Assembly (NCBI GenBank): GCA_018819515.1 | Contig: JAHJPX010000014.1 | Span: forward strand, 1-64,000 | Length of the DNA: 64,000 bases | From: Gammaproteobacteria bacterium | GTDB taxonomy: Bacteria > Pseudomonadota > Gammaproteobacteria > Burkholderiales > Rhodocyclaceae | Direction: 5' to 3' | In this document: positions 16,665-29,675 of the stretch, one piece after another | Numbering within the stretch: position 1 is the stretch's first letter | Layout of the letters: the number at the start of each line of letters is the position of its first letter | Notes under the pieces: generated by a model | What the model saw: only the letters and a program-made list of their open reading frames with translations | The model's database searches: none | Told to the model about the DNA's origin: nothing | Made by a program: the position numbers and the translations under genes

Positions 16665-17771
16665 ATGTTGTGTGGTGGATTGAAGCGGCACGTCCGCGAA
16701 CTGACCGATCAGCTCGCGGCGGCGAACGACAGGGCGACAAACGCCGAGCAGGAACTTGCCACAGCCGGACAGGCGCAGCAGGATGCGGAGAGCCGGGCCG
16801 CAACGATGCAAACCGATCTGCAAAACTGCGGGCGCATCTATCAGACCTTGCGCTCGTTCGGCGACTCGTTCCTCGACATCCAGCGCTCGCAGGCCACGGT
16901 CGCCAGCGCCATGGACCAGGAGAAGAACAATGCCATCGAAGCGGCCACCGCGTCGAACGCCAACCGCGAGGCCATGCTGGCGATCGCCGAGAATCTGCGC
17001 ACCATGGCGGCCGACAGCACCAAGATGGCGAGACACGTCGATTCGCTCACCGAGCGGGCGACGCAAATCGGCGGCATCGTTAACCTGATCAAGGAAATCG
17101 CCGACCAGACCAACCTGCTGGCGCTCAACGCCGCCATCGAGGCAGCCCGCGCCGGCGAGCAGGGCCGCGGCTTCGCAGTGGTCGCCGACGAAGTCCGCAA
17201 GCTGGCCGAGCGGACCACCAACGCCACCACCGAAATCTCCGGGCTGGTTTCTTCCATACAGACCGAAACCCAGCAGACGCGCGACCAGATGGAGCATTGG
17301 GCCGAACGCTCGGAGAGCTTCGGCCGCGACGGCCAGACGGCCACGGAACGCATGCAGGAACTGTTCGGCCTCTCGACGCGCATGGAAAAGACCATTGATG
17401 CCTCGGCGCTACGCAGCTTCATCGAAGTCGCCAAGATCGACCACCTCGTCTACAAGTTCGAGATCTACAAGGTCTTCATGCGCCAGTCGGAGAAGAAGCC
17501 AGAGGACTTTGCCGACCACACCCGTTGCCGCCTCGGCAAGTGGTACTACGAAGGCGACGGCAAGGCCAACTACTCCACGCTGCCCGGCTTCCGGGAAATG
17601 GAAACACCGCACCAGCGCTTCCACGCCGCCGGCCTCGCGGCCTTGCGCGCGCACTTCAACGGCGAATCCGGCAAGGGTTTCACCGCCATCGCCGAACTCG
17701 AATCGGCCAGCATGGAAGTACTCGCCGCACTCGACCGCATCGCCAATAGCGGCGCGGAAGGCAAATGCTAA
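16665..17771 (+). CDS. Soluble methyl-accepting chemotaxis protein with CZB domain
   Basis: A cytoplasmic chemoreceptor of 368 aa with no transmembrane segment. An N-terminal coiled coil leads into the MCP signalling hairpin, with tip motif NLLALNAAIEAARAGEQGRGFAVVADEVR. The C-terminal chemoreceptor zinc-binding (CZB) domain (about 245-365) has the ligand pattern DHLVYK, CRLGKWYY and HQRFH. Such receptors sense zinc or hypochlorite/redox change and feed CheA. No che genes are nearby. Confidence 0.93.
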   Translation: MLCGGLKRHVRELTDQLAAANDRATNAEQELATAGQAQQDAESRAATMQTDLQNCGRIYQTLRSFGDSFLDIQRSQATVASAMDQEKNNAIEAATASNANREAMLAIAENLRTMAADSTKMARHVDSLTERATQIGGIVNLIKEIADQTNLLALNAAIEAARAGEQGRGFAVVADEVRKLAERTTNATTEISGLVSSIQTETQQTRDQMEHWAERSESFGRDGQTATERMQELFGLSTRMEKTIDASALRSFIEVAKIDHLVYKFEIYKVFMRQSEKKPEDFADHTRCRLGKWYYEGDGKANYSTLPGFREMETPHQRFHAAGLAALRAHFNGESGKGFTAIAELESASMEVLAALDRIANSGAEGKC

Positions 17772-17841
17772 CGACCCGGAGGCCGACTCATCGCCGGTTT
17801 TCTTTTTGGCCCTGGTTCAGGAACCGGACCACCTTCCCTGG

Positions 17842-17867
17842 GTGGCGTACCACCACGGCTGACCTTT
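17842..17867 (-). repeat. Dispersed repeat copy 9, intergenic
   Basis: An inverted copy with the full hairpin (GTGGCGTACCACCAC) between two convergent genes, where it could act as a terminator. Confidence 0.85.
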
Positions 17868-17872
17868 CTCCG

Positions 17873-18076
17873 CTACTCGTCGGCCGGTTCGTCGTCTATG
17901 ACGGCGTCGGCCGCTTTGCCGACGCCCTTGCCGACAATTTTGACGGTGCCGATCGCCGCATCGGCGGCGAGTCCGACCGCGCCGGCCGTAATCGACACGG
18001 CGGTGTCGGCGACAGCGACGACGGCGCAGCCGGACAGCATCAGGGGAAACGCGGCGACGAGAAACAGTTTCGACAT
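17873..18076 (-). CDS. Small lipoprotein, NF038104 type
   Basis: A 67-aa protein with signal peptide and lipobox LSGC (Cys 17), then an Ala/Val/Gly-rich tail with a hydrophobic helix and an acidic end (DDEPADE). It matches the small NF038104 lipoprotein family as I remember it. It is downstream of alaS on the same strand, 46 bp away. Function is unknown. Confidence 0.75.
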   Translation of the reverse strand: MSKLFLVAAFPLMLSGCAVVAVADTAVSITAGAVGLAADAAIGTVKIVGKGVGKAADAVIDDEPADE

Positions 18077-18122
18077 TTGTCAGCTCCAGGGCCGGCGCCG
18101 CGCGCCGACCCCGGCGGCAGCG

Positions 18123-20741
<2,619 letters not shown>

Positions 20742-20791
20742 GGCAAATGCCGGGGTTGGCGCAATGGAACGATTTTACGCGAAGGAAAGCA

Positions 20792-20816
20792 AAAAGGCCC
20801 GCCAGGCGGGCCTTTT
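20792..20816 (-). terminator. Strong intrinsic terminator
   Basis: AAAAGGCCCGCC / GGCGGGCCTTTT with a one-base centre gives a 12-bp stem flanked by A and T tracts. It lies 18 bp downstream of the 106-aa periplasmic protein gene and upstream of alaS, so it probably insulates alaS. Confidence 0.85.
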
Positions 20817-20833
20817 CGGGTTAAGGCGCAAGT

Positions 20834-21154
20834 TCAGCGCGCTTTCTGGGGATCGTGTTTCTGCCGGACGATGCGCTTGCTCTGAAGATTCTGCCTGGCC
20901 TGGATGCGCGCACGCTCGCCCTTGGTAACCACGCCGTCGGACTTGGCGCGCGTTTCCATGTTCTCGACGCGCTGCTGGCCACGCTCGAGACGCGCGGTTT
21001 CGCGGGCGTTGAGTTCGCCCGAGGCGACACCCTGGTCGATACGGCGTTCCTGGTTGGCCTGCCGCTGGTCGATACCGGGCGTCGCTGCGGAGTCGGCGAA
21101 GGCAGGTACGGCGACGAGTGCAGCGAAGGCAACGGCGATGAGAGATGTCTTCAT
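20834..21154 (-). CDS. Small periplasmic helical protein
   Basis: A 106-aa precursor with a clear signal peptide (cut after VPAFA). The mature part is highly charged and helical, with Arg/Gln/Glu repeats (QRQANQERRIDQGVASGELNARE). It resembles a common uncharacterised betaproteobacterial periplasmic protein. Its own terminator follows, so it is probably monocistronic. Confidence 0.8.
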   Translation of the reverse strand: MKTSLIAVAFAALVAVPAFADSAATPGIDQRQANQERRIDQGVASGELNARETARLERGQQRVENMETRAKSDGVVTKGERARIQARQNLQSKRIVRQKHDPQKAR

Positions 21155-21238
21155 GATGTTATTCCTCCTGTACGGTTGTTTGGGTTAGTTGCGAGGCCAG
21201 ATTAGCGACGAGCGTCACGGAATGCCATCAGGAAAATG

Positions 21239-21985
21239 TTAAGCGGCCGGCCGAAGTGTAAGGATTTGTGAAGCCTCGGGCATCGGTTCGGGCGAATGCC
21301 AGAGCTCGGGAAAATCGGTGAACACGGCGGTCGCACCGGCGGCAAGCAGGCGCTCGCCTTCGGTGTATTCGTTGACCGTGTAGCAGGCCAGTTTGAGGCC
21401 GGCCGCGCGCACGGACGCGATCGCCGCCGCGTCCGCCCATCCCGCCGCCATATGAACTGCGCAGGCGCCGGCCTCGACGGCCCGCTCCCGCCAATCCGGG
21501 CGCAGATCGTCGACCAGCAGCGCGTAATCGGAGTCCCGCGATAGCTGACTTTTCGCGGCGAGCAGCGCGATGGTCGAATACGAAGAAATCACGCCATGGC
21601 CATTCCAGACTTCCGCGAGCACTCGTCCGACCGACTGCCCAAGTGCCGCAATATCGGCATCCACGGCAACCTTAAGCTCAATGTTGGCCCAGAGGCCGAG
21701 TTCGGCGCAGCGCGCCAGCGCCTCGGCCAGCGACGGCACCGGCTCGCCGCCGATGTCGAGTTGCCGCAGTTCGGCAAAAGTCAGCCGCGACACCACGCCG
21801 CTTCCGCCGGTGGTGCGATCGACCGTGTCGTCGTGCATCAGCACCGGCACGCCGTCCGCCGAGAGCATGGTGTCGAACTCGACGCCGCGACAGCCGATAT
21901 TCGCCGCGGCCGTCAGGCCGGCCAGGCTGTTCTCGGGCGCCAGCCCGCCGCCACCGCGGTGGGCGATGATTCTCGGATAAACCAT
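21239..21985 (-). CDS. Glycerophosphodiester phosphodiesterase, UgpQ-like
   Basis: Splits glycerophosphodiesters to glycerol 3-phosphate and an alcohol. The 248-aa protein has the GDPD signature IIAHRGGGGLAPENSLAG, with metal ligands in EFD and MHDDTVDRTTGGSG. There is no signal peptide, so it is cytoplasmic. The ATG at 21985 gives the family N terminus. One clear dispersed-repeat copy (read GVVSRLTF, just after TTGGSG) and one decayed copy lie inside. Confidence 0.93.
   Translation of the reverse strand: MVYPRIIAHRGGGGLAPENSLAGLTAAANIGCRGVEFDTMLSADGVPVLMHDDTVDRTTGGSGVVSRLTFAELRQLDIGGEPVPSLAEALARCAELGLWANIELKVAVDADIAALGQSVGRVLAEVWNGHGVISSYSTIALLAAKSQLSRDSDYALLVDDLRPDWRERAVEAGACAVHMAAGWADAAAIASVRAAGLKLACYTVNEYTEGERLLAAGATAVFTDFPELWHSPEPMPEASQILTLRPAA
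21530..21553 (-). repeat. Dispersed repeat copy 10, decayed, in GDPD gene
   Basis: Reads AAAAGTCAGC then TATCGCGGGACTCC on the minus strand, 4 differences from the consensus over 24 bases. It is read as KSQLSRDS. Confidence 0.5.
21776..21799 (+). repeat. Dispersed repeat copy 11, in GDPD gene
   Basis: The AAAAGTCAGCC head is exact and the hairpin is altered. It is read on the gene strand as GVVSRLTF. Confidence 0.75.
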
Positions 21986-22120
21986 GATGGCGCGGTGCTC
22001 CTGAGTGTAAGTTGGGCTGGCACCGGCCTTGTAATGCAATCCGGCATCGGCTGTCAATCGTCGTGCTTGCAGGCGATGGCAGGCGCTGCAATAATTACAC
22101 AACTCGGGCGGGCAACCAAA

Positions 22121-22849
22121 ATGAACAGATACCAGAACGCCATCGCCGTCATTGCCGCACTCAATCTCGTGCTGCTGATGATCTTCCCGCCTTTTCTGGA
22201 CTACTCACTCCAGCGGGGCGCAGTCCGTAGTTTCGAGAGTTTCTACTTCCTTCTGATGGCGCCCCCTGGTCGCATCGTCCACCAGGAACTGCTGACGATC
22301 GAAGTGATGTTCGTCGTCGCCAATGCCCTGGCAGCGTGGCTGGCGTTGAACTCCACGGAGGGCGTCGACTTCCATCTGAGCGGATCCGCCATGATCCGCG
22401 GCTTCGTCTGGTTCGCTGTCGCCAATTTAGCCGTGATCCTGCTCTTTCCGCCTTTCGAGCCATATCAGTCCATGGTGCGGGGCCCCCAGGAAGGATTCGA
22501 CGGCTTCTACTTCGTGTTCGGAGACAAGCGAAACCGGCACTTCTTCGCTCCCCTCATCTATCTCGAACTCATCCTCGTCAGCATCGACCTCCTGATCGCG
22601 TGGCTGGTGTTCGGTCTCCTGCAGCGCTCGGTTTCGGCCGCCGACCACCACATCGTGGAAGAACTGCATCACATCCCGCCGGAAAAGGCCAGCGCGATCG
22701 TGCACGAGATCGAGGAAGTGGCTCACCCGCATCCGTCGCTACACCAACTGGGACGCAAAGAGGACCGTCGCAAGCGCCAGGATCCGCGGTATCGCGGTCC
22801 GGACCGGCGTCGCGGATATGACCGCCGCCAACTCATGTCTAAAGCGTGA
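22121..22849 (+). CDS. Conserved membrane protein, 242 aa
   Basis: About four transmembrane helices, in two pairs each preceded by a FPPF motif (LLMIFPPFLDY and ILLFPPFEPY). This suggests an internal duplication. A charged cytoplasmic tail follows, ending with many Arg/Asp (RGPDRRRGYDRR). The start at 22121 avoids an upstream extension that has no membrane or family character. I recognise no family. Confidence 0.75.
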   Translation: MNRYQNAIAVIAALNLVLLMIFPPFLDYSLQRGAVRSFESFYFLLMAPPGRIVHQELLTIEVMFVVANALAAWLALNSTEGVDFHLSGSAMIRGFVWFAVANLAVILLFPPFEPYQSMVRGPQEGFDGFYFVFGDKRNRHFFAPLIYLELILVSIDLLIAWLVFGLLQRSVSAADHHIVEELHHIPPEKASAIVHEIEEVAHPHPSLHQLGRKEDRRKRQDPRYRGPDRRRGYDRRQLMSKA

Positions 22850-22900
22850 TCGGCAAATGCCGTAGAATCATGGGTATGCGCTTTGCCATGAAGGAATTAC

Positions 22901-23305
22901 ATGCGCTTCCATAAGATTGCCCTGCTGGTTCTCGCGTTCGCCTTGGGCGGCTGCGAGATTCCCGGCTTGGGGGATTCCGCCAAGGTCGCCGAAGCCAAGG
23001 AGGCCGACGGCCGGGCAATCGGCGGTGCCTGCCGACATTCCGGACGGGCGCTGGAAGATTGCTACGTAATGAATCCAAAAGCGCTCAGATCCGCCGTATA
23101 CGCTGGCTGGCGCGACATGGACGGCTACATGCGCGACAACGACATCAAGCCCGTCGTGCCAGACCTGGTTGACCCGCCCACGGGCGGCGTAGTGCAAAAG
23201 CCGGCGCCGGCGAAAGGCGCCGACGACGCGGAGAAGAAAGGCGGCGTCAAGCGCAGCCTGGCGCCGATGGCGCCCGAACCGCCGTTGCCGCGTCGCAGCA
23301 CCTGA
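22901..23305 (+). CDS. Lipoprotein, 134 aa
   Basis: A signal peptide with lipobox LGGC (Cys about 18) precedes a small domain with two conserved-looking Cys (GGACRHSGRALEDCY) and a Pro/Lys-rich disordered tail. The pattern GRALEDCY..N..A...AGWRDMDGYM resembles an uncharacterised betaproteobacterial lipoprotein. It lies 51 bp after the membrane-protein gene. Confidence 0.75.
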   Translation: MRFHKIALLVLAFALGGCEIPGLGDSAKVAEAKEADGRAIGGACRHSGRALEDCYVMNPKALRSAVYAGWRDMDGYMRDNDIKPVVPDLVDPPTGGVVQKPAPAKGADDAEKKGGVKRSLAPMAPEPPLPRRST

Positions 23306-23451
23306 ACCGTCACGCTACCCCCGATTCCGGTAGAATGCCGCGCAGGCGCCCTGCCGGTTGGCGCGCAATTCAGGTTGTTCGATACATTTTCCCCACACCA
23401 ATCGCCTGAACCGGTACCCGCGCACGCGGGCAGGCCGTTTCGGGAGATTCA

Positions 23452-24867
<1,416 letters not shown>

Positions 24868-24882
24868 CGCGCGGCGGCGCGA

Positions 24883-25473
24883 TCACAAAACCCGGTTGTA
24901 CAGGGCGACGCAGCCGTTGCGCCAGATGTCGTCGGGGCTGATGTAGTTGTCCGGCCGCGCAAACTCGATGCCGGCGGCGGCGAAACACTCGTCGACAAGC
25001 TCCGAGCAGATGTACTTGCGGTCCCGCGTGCGGCGACCGATGCGAAACAGGATGCGCATGGCGATACGCAGGATTTCGCTGTTGTCGTATGGCTTCGTCA
25101 GCAGGTCCATGCCGTAGCTCACCGCCCGGCGCACCTGCGCGGTATCAAGTTCGGGGGCGACGCGGCCGATGACGATCTGGCCGCGATAGGGGCGGCGGCG
25201 GCCATGGTAGTCGCGCAGATACTTCGATAGCGGCGCCAGCCGCACGCCGATGCCGGCTTCGCTTTCCAGCACGAAGACTCGGCTCAATGCCTCGTCGCGA
25301 TAGACAATGCCGACATGGCTCCACACCGAACCGGTGAAGCGCTGGATCAGGCCCGAGAACAGGTACGAGCCCGAACAGAAGATCAAGTCGCCCGAACGCA
25401 GGTCGTCGCGCGCCGCTTCATATGGCAGCACGGACAGCCGCTTGATCTGCTTCTTGGCGAGCGGCGCGGCCAC
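24883..25473 (-). CDS. YiiX/YebB-like NlpC/P60 cysteine hydrolase
   Basis: A papain-fold protein of about 196 aa. RSGDLIFCSGSYLFSGLIQ and SHVGIVYRDE (catalytic His) precede YICSELVDECF (catalytic Cys). This circularly permuted NlpC order is that of the YiiX/YebB group. The start is taken at GTG 25473, 5 bp after the pntB stop; CTG at 25482 would be an alternative. The linkage to pntAB suggests cotranscription without an obvious functional link. Confidence 0.8.
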   Translation of the reverse strand: MAAPLAKKQIKRLSVLPYEAARDDLRSGDLIFCSGSYLFSGLIQRFTGSVWSHVGIVYRDEALSRVFVLESEAGIGVRLAPLSKYLRDYHGRRRPYRGQIVIGRVAPELDTAQVRRAVSYGMDLLTKPYDNSEILRIAMRILFRIGRRTRDRKYICSELVDECFAAAGIEFARPDNYISPDDIWRNGCVALYNRVL

Positions 25474-25478
25474 GACCG

Positions 25479-26888
25479 TCAGGACTTCAGCGCGACCAGC
25501 ACCTCGTCGAGCATCTTCTTGGCGTCGCCGAACAGCATGCGGTTGTTGTCCTTGTAGAAGAGCGGATTGTCGACGCCGGCGTAACCGGAAGCCATCGAAC
25601 GCTTCATCACGATCGAAGTCTTCGCCTTCCACACTTCCAGTACCGGCATGCCGGCGATGGGACTGGTCGGATCCTCCTGCGCCGCCGGGTTCACGATGTC
25701 GTTGGCGCCGATCACCATCGACACGTCGGTGTCCGGGAAATCCTCGTTGATCTCGTCCATTTCCATCACGATGTCGTAGGGCACCTTGGCCTCGGCGAGC
25801 AGCACGTTCATGTGGCCCGGCATGCGGCCGGCCACCGGGTGGATGCCGAAGCGCACGTTGACGCCCTTCTCGCGCAGGTGCTGGGTAATCTCGAACACCG
25901 TGTGCTGCGCCTGCGCCACCGCCATGCCGTAGCCCGGCACGATGATGACGTTCTTCGCTTCGCGCAGCAGTTCGGCGGTGTCGACGGCGCTGATCGGCGT
26001 TACTTCGCCGACCGGTTCGCCATCGCCCTTCGCCGCCACGGCGCCGCCGCCGGTGCCGAAGCCGCCCGCGATGACGCTGATGAAGTTGCGGTTCATCGCC
26101 CGGCACATGATGTACGACAGGATCGCGCCCGAGGAACCGACCAGCGCACCGACAACGATCAGCAGGTCGTTGGAGAGCATGAAGCCTGTGGCTGCCGCCG
26201 CCCAGCCCGAGTAGCTGTTGAGCATCGAGACCACCACCGGCATGTCGGCACCGCCGATGGCCATGACCATGTGGATGCCGAACAGCAGCGAGACCACGGT
26301 CATGACGAGCAGCGGCACCATGCCATCGGCGATGCTGTGGGCGTTGAGGAACTCGCGGCCGTACCAGATCACGATCAGGAGGCCGATCAGGTTGATCCAG
26401 TGGCGGCCAGGCAGCAGCATCGGCTTGCCGCCGATCTTGCCGGAGAGCTTGCCGAATGCGATCACCGAACCGGAGAAGGTGATGGCACCGATCAGGATGC
26501 CGATGTAAATCTCCATTTCGTGGATCGATTTCTCGGCACCGGTGAACTCGATCGAAGTGTCCACGTAGCTGGCGAACCCGACCAGACAGGCGGCGAGGCC
26601 GACCAGGCTGTGCATCAGCGCGACGAGTTCGGGCATCTGCGTCATCTGCACCTTCTTCGCGGCGAAGAGGCCGATGGTGGCGCCGATGGCCATGGCGCCG
26701 ATGATCCAGCCGTAGCCGGCCGGCGTCACGCGCGGGCCGAAGACCGTGGCCAGCACCGCGATGGTCATGCCGATGATGCCGAAAACGTTACCGCGGCGCG
26801 CGGTCTCGGGGTTGGACAGGCCGCCCAGGCTGAGGATGAACAGGATGGTGGCGCCAATGTAGGAGACGGTGGCAAGGCTTGATGTCAT
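25479..26888 (-). CDS. pntB: NAD(P) transhydrogenase subunit beta
   Basis: The membrane and NADP(H)-binding subunit of the proton-pumping transhydrogenase. The 469-aa protein has about nine transmembrane helices, then a Rossmann domain with GYGMAVAQAQ (about residues 314-323). It follows pntA by 10 bp. Length is standard. Confidence 0.97.
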   Translation of the reverse strand: MTSSLATVSYIGATILFILSLGGLSNPETARRGNVFGIIGMTIAVLATVFGPRVTPAGYGWIIGAMAIGATIGLFAAKKVQMTQMPELVALMHSLVGLAACLVGFASYVDTSIEFTGAEKSIHEMEIYIGILIGAITFSGSVIAFGKLSGKIGGKPMLLPGRHWINLIGLLIVIWYGREFLNAHSIADGMVPLLVMTVVSLLFGIHMVMAIGGADMPVVVSMLNSYSGWAAAATGFMLSNDLLIVVGALVGSSGAILSYIMCRAMNRNFISVIAGGFGTGGGAVAAKGDGEPVGEVTPISAVDTAELLREAKNVIIVPGYGMAVAQAQHTVFEITQHLREKGVNVRFGIHPVAGRMPGHMNVLLAEAKVPYDIVMEMDEINEDFPDTDVSMVIGANDIVNPAAQEDPTSPIAGMPVLEVWKAKTSIVMKRSMASGYAGVDNPLFYKDNNRMLFGDAKKMLDEVLVALKS

Positions 26889-26898
26889 GTCGGTCTCC

Positions 26899-28494
26899 TT
26901 ACTTGCGGAACATCGCCAGCATGCGCCGCGTCACCGCGAAGCCGCCGAACATGTTGATGGCGGTCAGCGCCAGAGCGAGCACGGCAAGACCGAGGATCAG
27001 CCCGTCCGCCCGACCTTCGGCAGCGCCGGTGAGCGGCGGCGCGATCTGGATCAGCGCGCCGATGGCGATAATGGACGAGATCGCGTTGGTCACGCTCATC
27101 AGCGGCGTGTGCAGCGCCGGCGTCACGTTCCAGATCACCATGTAACCGACGAAGCAGGCCAGCACGAAGACCGTGAAGTGAGACAGGAAGGAGGCGGGTG
27201 CATAGGCGCCGACGAACAGGAAGGCGAGCGCGCCGAGACCGAAGGTGATCGCCAGCGACTTGGCGGATGCCGGTTCGCCGGCGCCATGGCCGTGGCCCTT
27301 CGGTGCCGGTGGCGGCATCGCCGCCTTGGGCGGCGGCGGTGCCGCCAGTTTGATCGGAGGCGGCGGCCATGTGATCTCGCCGTCCTTGATCACTGTCAGG
27401 CCGCGGATGGCATCATCCTCCATATTGACGTCGAAGGTACCGTCGCCTTTTTCCTTCTGCGTCTTGCACAGTTCCTCGGTCAGGCGCAACAGGTTGTTCG
27501 CATACAGCGTCGAGGATTGCTTGGCGAGACGGCTAACCAGGTCGGTGTAGCCGATGATGGTCACGCCGTGCTTCACCACCGCCTGGCCGGGCTCGGTCAG
27601 TTCGCAGTTGCCGCCCTGCTCGGCCGCCATGTCGACGATCACGCTACCCGCCTTCATGCTCTTCACCATGTCGGCGGTAATCAGCTTCGGCGCGGGCTTG
27701 CCGGGGATCAGCGCGGTGGTGATGATGATGTCGACGTCGGCGGCCTGCTTGGCATACATCTCGCGCTGGGCTTGCTGGAAGCCCTCGCTCATCACCTTGG
27801 CGTAGCCGCCGCCACCGGAGCCTTCTTCCTCGTAATCGACCTTGACGAATTCGCCGCCCAGCGACTTGACCTGGTCGGCGACTTCGGCGCGGGTGTCGTT
27901 GGCGCGCACGATGGCGCCCAGGTTGGCGGCGGTGCCGATCGCGGCCAAACCGGCCACGCCGGCGCCAGCGATGAAGACCTTGGCAGGCGGCACTTTGCCG
28001 GCGGCGGTGATCTGGCCGTTGAAGAAACGGCCGAAGGCGTTGGCGGCCTCGACTACGGCACGGTAGCCGGCAACGCCGGCCATCGAGGTCAGCGCATCCA
28101 TCTTCTGGGCGCGGGAAAGCGTGCGCGGCAGCGAATCGATGGCCAGCACGGTGGCCTTCCTGGCCGCCATCTGCTGCATCAGTTCCGGGTTCTGCGCCGG
28201 CCAGATGAAGCTGACCAGCGTCTGGCCTTCCCTGATCAGGCCGACTTCGTCGGTTGTCGGACCGCGCACCTTGAACACCATGTCGGCTTTGGCCCAGAGT
28301 TCTGCGGCATTGCCCGCAATCTCGGCGCCGGCCGCCCGATAGGCGTCATCGCTGAAATTGGCGCCGTCGCCGGCGCCGCTTTCGACGACCACGCCGAACC
28401 CCAGCTTCTTCACTTTCTCGACAACATCCGGAACCGTTGCAACCCGCTTCTCCCCCGGAAACACTTCGCGGGGAACGCCAATCGTGACCGACAT
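26899..28494 (-). CDS. pntA: NAD(P) transhydrogenase subunit alpha
   Basis: The NAD(H)-binding subunit, moving hydride from NADH to NADP with proton entry. The 531-aa fused form holds the alanine-dehydrogenase-like domain (MSVTIGVPREVFPGEKRVA) and about four C-terminal transmembrane helices, joined by a Pro/Ala linker. GGAGG precedes the ATG at 28494. An in-frame extension further upstream is not needed. Confidence 0.96.
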   Translation of the reverse strand: MSVTIGVPREVFPGEKRVATVPDVVEKVKKLGFGVVVESGAGDGANFSDDAYRAAGAEIAGNAAELWAKADMVFKVRGPTTDEVGLIREGQTLVSFIWPAQNPELMQQMAARKATVLAIDSLPRTLSRAQKMDALTSMAGVAGYRAVVEAANAFGRFFNGQITAAGKVPPAKVFIAGAGVAGLAAIGTAANLGAIVRANDTRAEVADQVKSLGGEFVKVDYEEEGSGGGGYAKVMSEGFQQAQREMYAKQAADVDIIITTALIPGKPAPKLITADMVKSMKAGSVIVDMAAEQGGNCELTEPGQAVVKHGVTIIGYTDLVSRLAKQSSTLYANNLLRLTEELCKTQKEKGDGTFDVNMEDDAIRGLTVIKDGEITWPPPPIKLAAPPPPKAAMPPPAPKGHGHGAGEPASAKSLAITFGLGALAFLFVGAYAPASFLSHFTVFVLACFVGYMVIWNVTPALHTPLMSVTNAISSIIAIGALIQIAPPLTGAAEGRADGLILGLAVLALALTAINMFGGFAVTRRMLAMFRK

Positions 28495-28613
28495 GGATAC
28501 CTCCGGCAGATAGTTGTTATAGTCGCCAATCAAGGGCAACGGCCTCGTTGCCTGCGGCAAAGCCGGTGAAGATCATACTCAATAATCGGGTTCTTCCCAA
28601 AAAGAAAGCGCTT

Positions 28614-29675
28614 ATGGCGGGACGCAAGCGTCGCTCGGAAAAGACCGGGTTGCCACCTGGAGCGCTCGTGCATGTGGGCGAGCGCAAGATTGACCATGCG
28701 CGCATCAACCTGATCGACTACGGGCCGGAGGAACTGCTCGAAATGCAGTTCGACTCCGTTGCCGACTGCCAGTCCTGCGCACCGACCCAGCCTATCCAGT
28801 GGCTGAATATGTACGGTCTGCACGAACCGGAAATTCTTGCGGAAATCGGGCGCCGCTTCGACCTGCACCCGTTGGTGCTCGAGGACATCCTGAACACCGA
28901 CCAGCGCCCCAAACTCGACGAATACGAAGGCTACCTGTTCCTGGTCGCCCGTTTCTTCGATTACGACGACAAGACGATGCGAATATCGTCCGAGCAGGTG
29001 AGCCTCGTCGTCGGCCGCAATTTCGTCCTGACCTTCCAGGAAAAGCCGACCGGCAATTTCGATCCAGTGCGCGACCGGCTGCGGCAAAACCGAGGCCTCA
29101 TCCGGAAATCCGGGGCGGACTATCTGGCCTACGCGCTTCTCGACACAATCGTCGATCGCTATTTCGGCGTGCTGGAAGGGCTGACCGAGCGCGCCGAGCG
29201 ACTGGAAGAAGAACTGATGGAGAAACCTTCGCCGCGCGTACTGGAGACACTCCACCATCTCAAGGGCGAAACCCTGACCTTGCGCCGGGCCGTCTGGCCT
29301 CTACGCGAGGTCGTTAACGCTCTTACACGCAGCAACAGCTTTTTCGGCCCTGGGGTACAGCCTTACTTGCGTGACATTTACGATCACACGGTCCACATCA
29401 TCGAATCGCTGGAAGCGATCCGCGACCTGATCGCGGGACTTCTGGATATCTACCTGTCTACCGTCAGCAACCGCGTCAATCAGGAAGTGCGCCTGCTGAC
29501 GGTGATCGCCATGATTTTCCTGCCCTCGACCCTGCTGGCGGGAATCTTCGGCATGAATTTCCACCGCATGCCGCTGCTCGACAACCCGAACGGCTTTGCC
29601 CTGATCATCGGCCTGATGCTCGGCGTGGCGATCACCCTGGCGCTGGTTTTCTGGCGCCGCAAGTGGCTGGATTGA
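28614..29675 (+). CDS. corA: CorA-type magnesium/cobalt channel
   Basis: Forms a pentameric divalent-cation channel in the inner membrane. The 353-aa protein has a large cytoplasmic N-terminal domain and two C-terminal helices. The selectivity motif GMNFHRMP follows the first helix, within the typical LLAGIFGMN context. The start at ATG 28614 is preferred; a TTG at 28548 in frame would add 22 residues. The stop abuts that of the convergent phosphatase gene. Confidence 0.94.
   Translation: MAGRKRRSEKTGLPPGALVHVGERKIDHARINLIDYGPEELLEMQFDSVADCQSCAPTQPIQWLNMYGLHEPEILAEIGRRFDLHPLVLEDILNTDQRPKLDEYEGYLFLVARFFDYDDKTMRISSEQVSLVVGRNFVLTFQEKPTGNFDPVRDRLRQNRGLIRKSGADYLAYALLDTIVDRYFGVLEGLTERAERLEEELMEKPSPRVLETLHHLKGETLTLRRAVWPLREVVNALTRSNSFFGPGVQPYLRDIYDHTVHIIESLEAIRDLIAGLLDIYLSTVSNRVNQEVRLLTVIAMIFLPSTLLAGIFGMNFHRMPLLDNPNGFALIIGLMLGVAITLALVFWRRKWLD

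Noticed and set aside
26869..28569. A 566-codon plus-strand frame over pntA
   Set aside because: His/Arg/Gly-rich antisense with no family likeness; pntA on the other strand is unmistakable.
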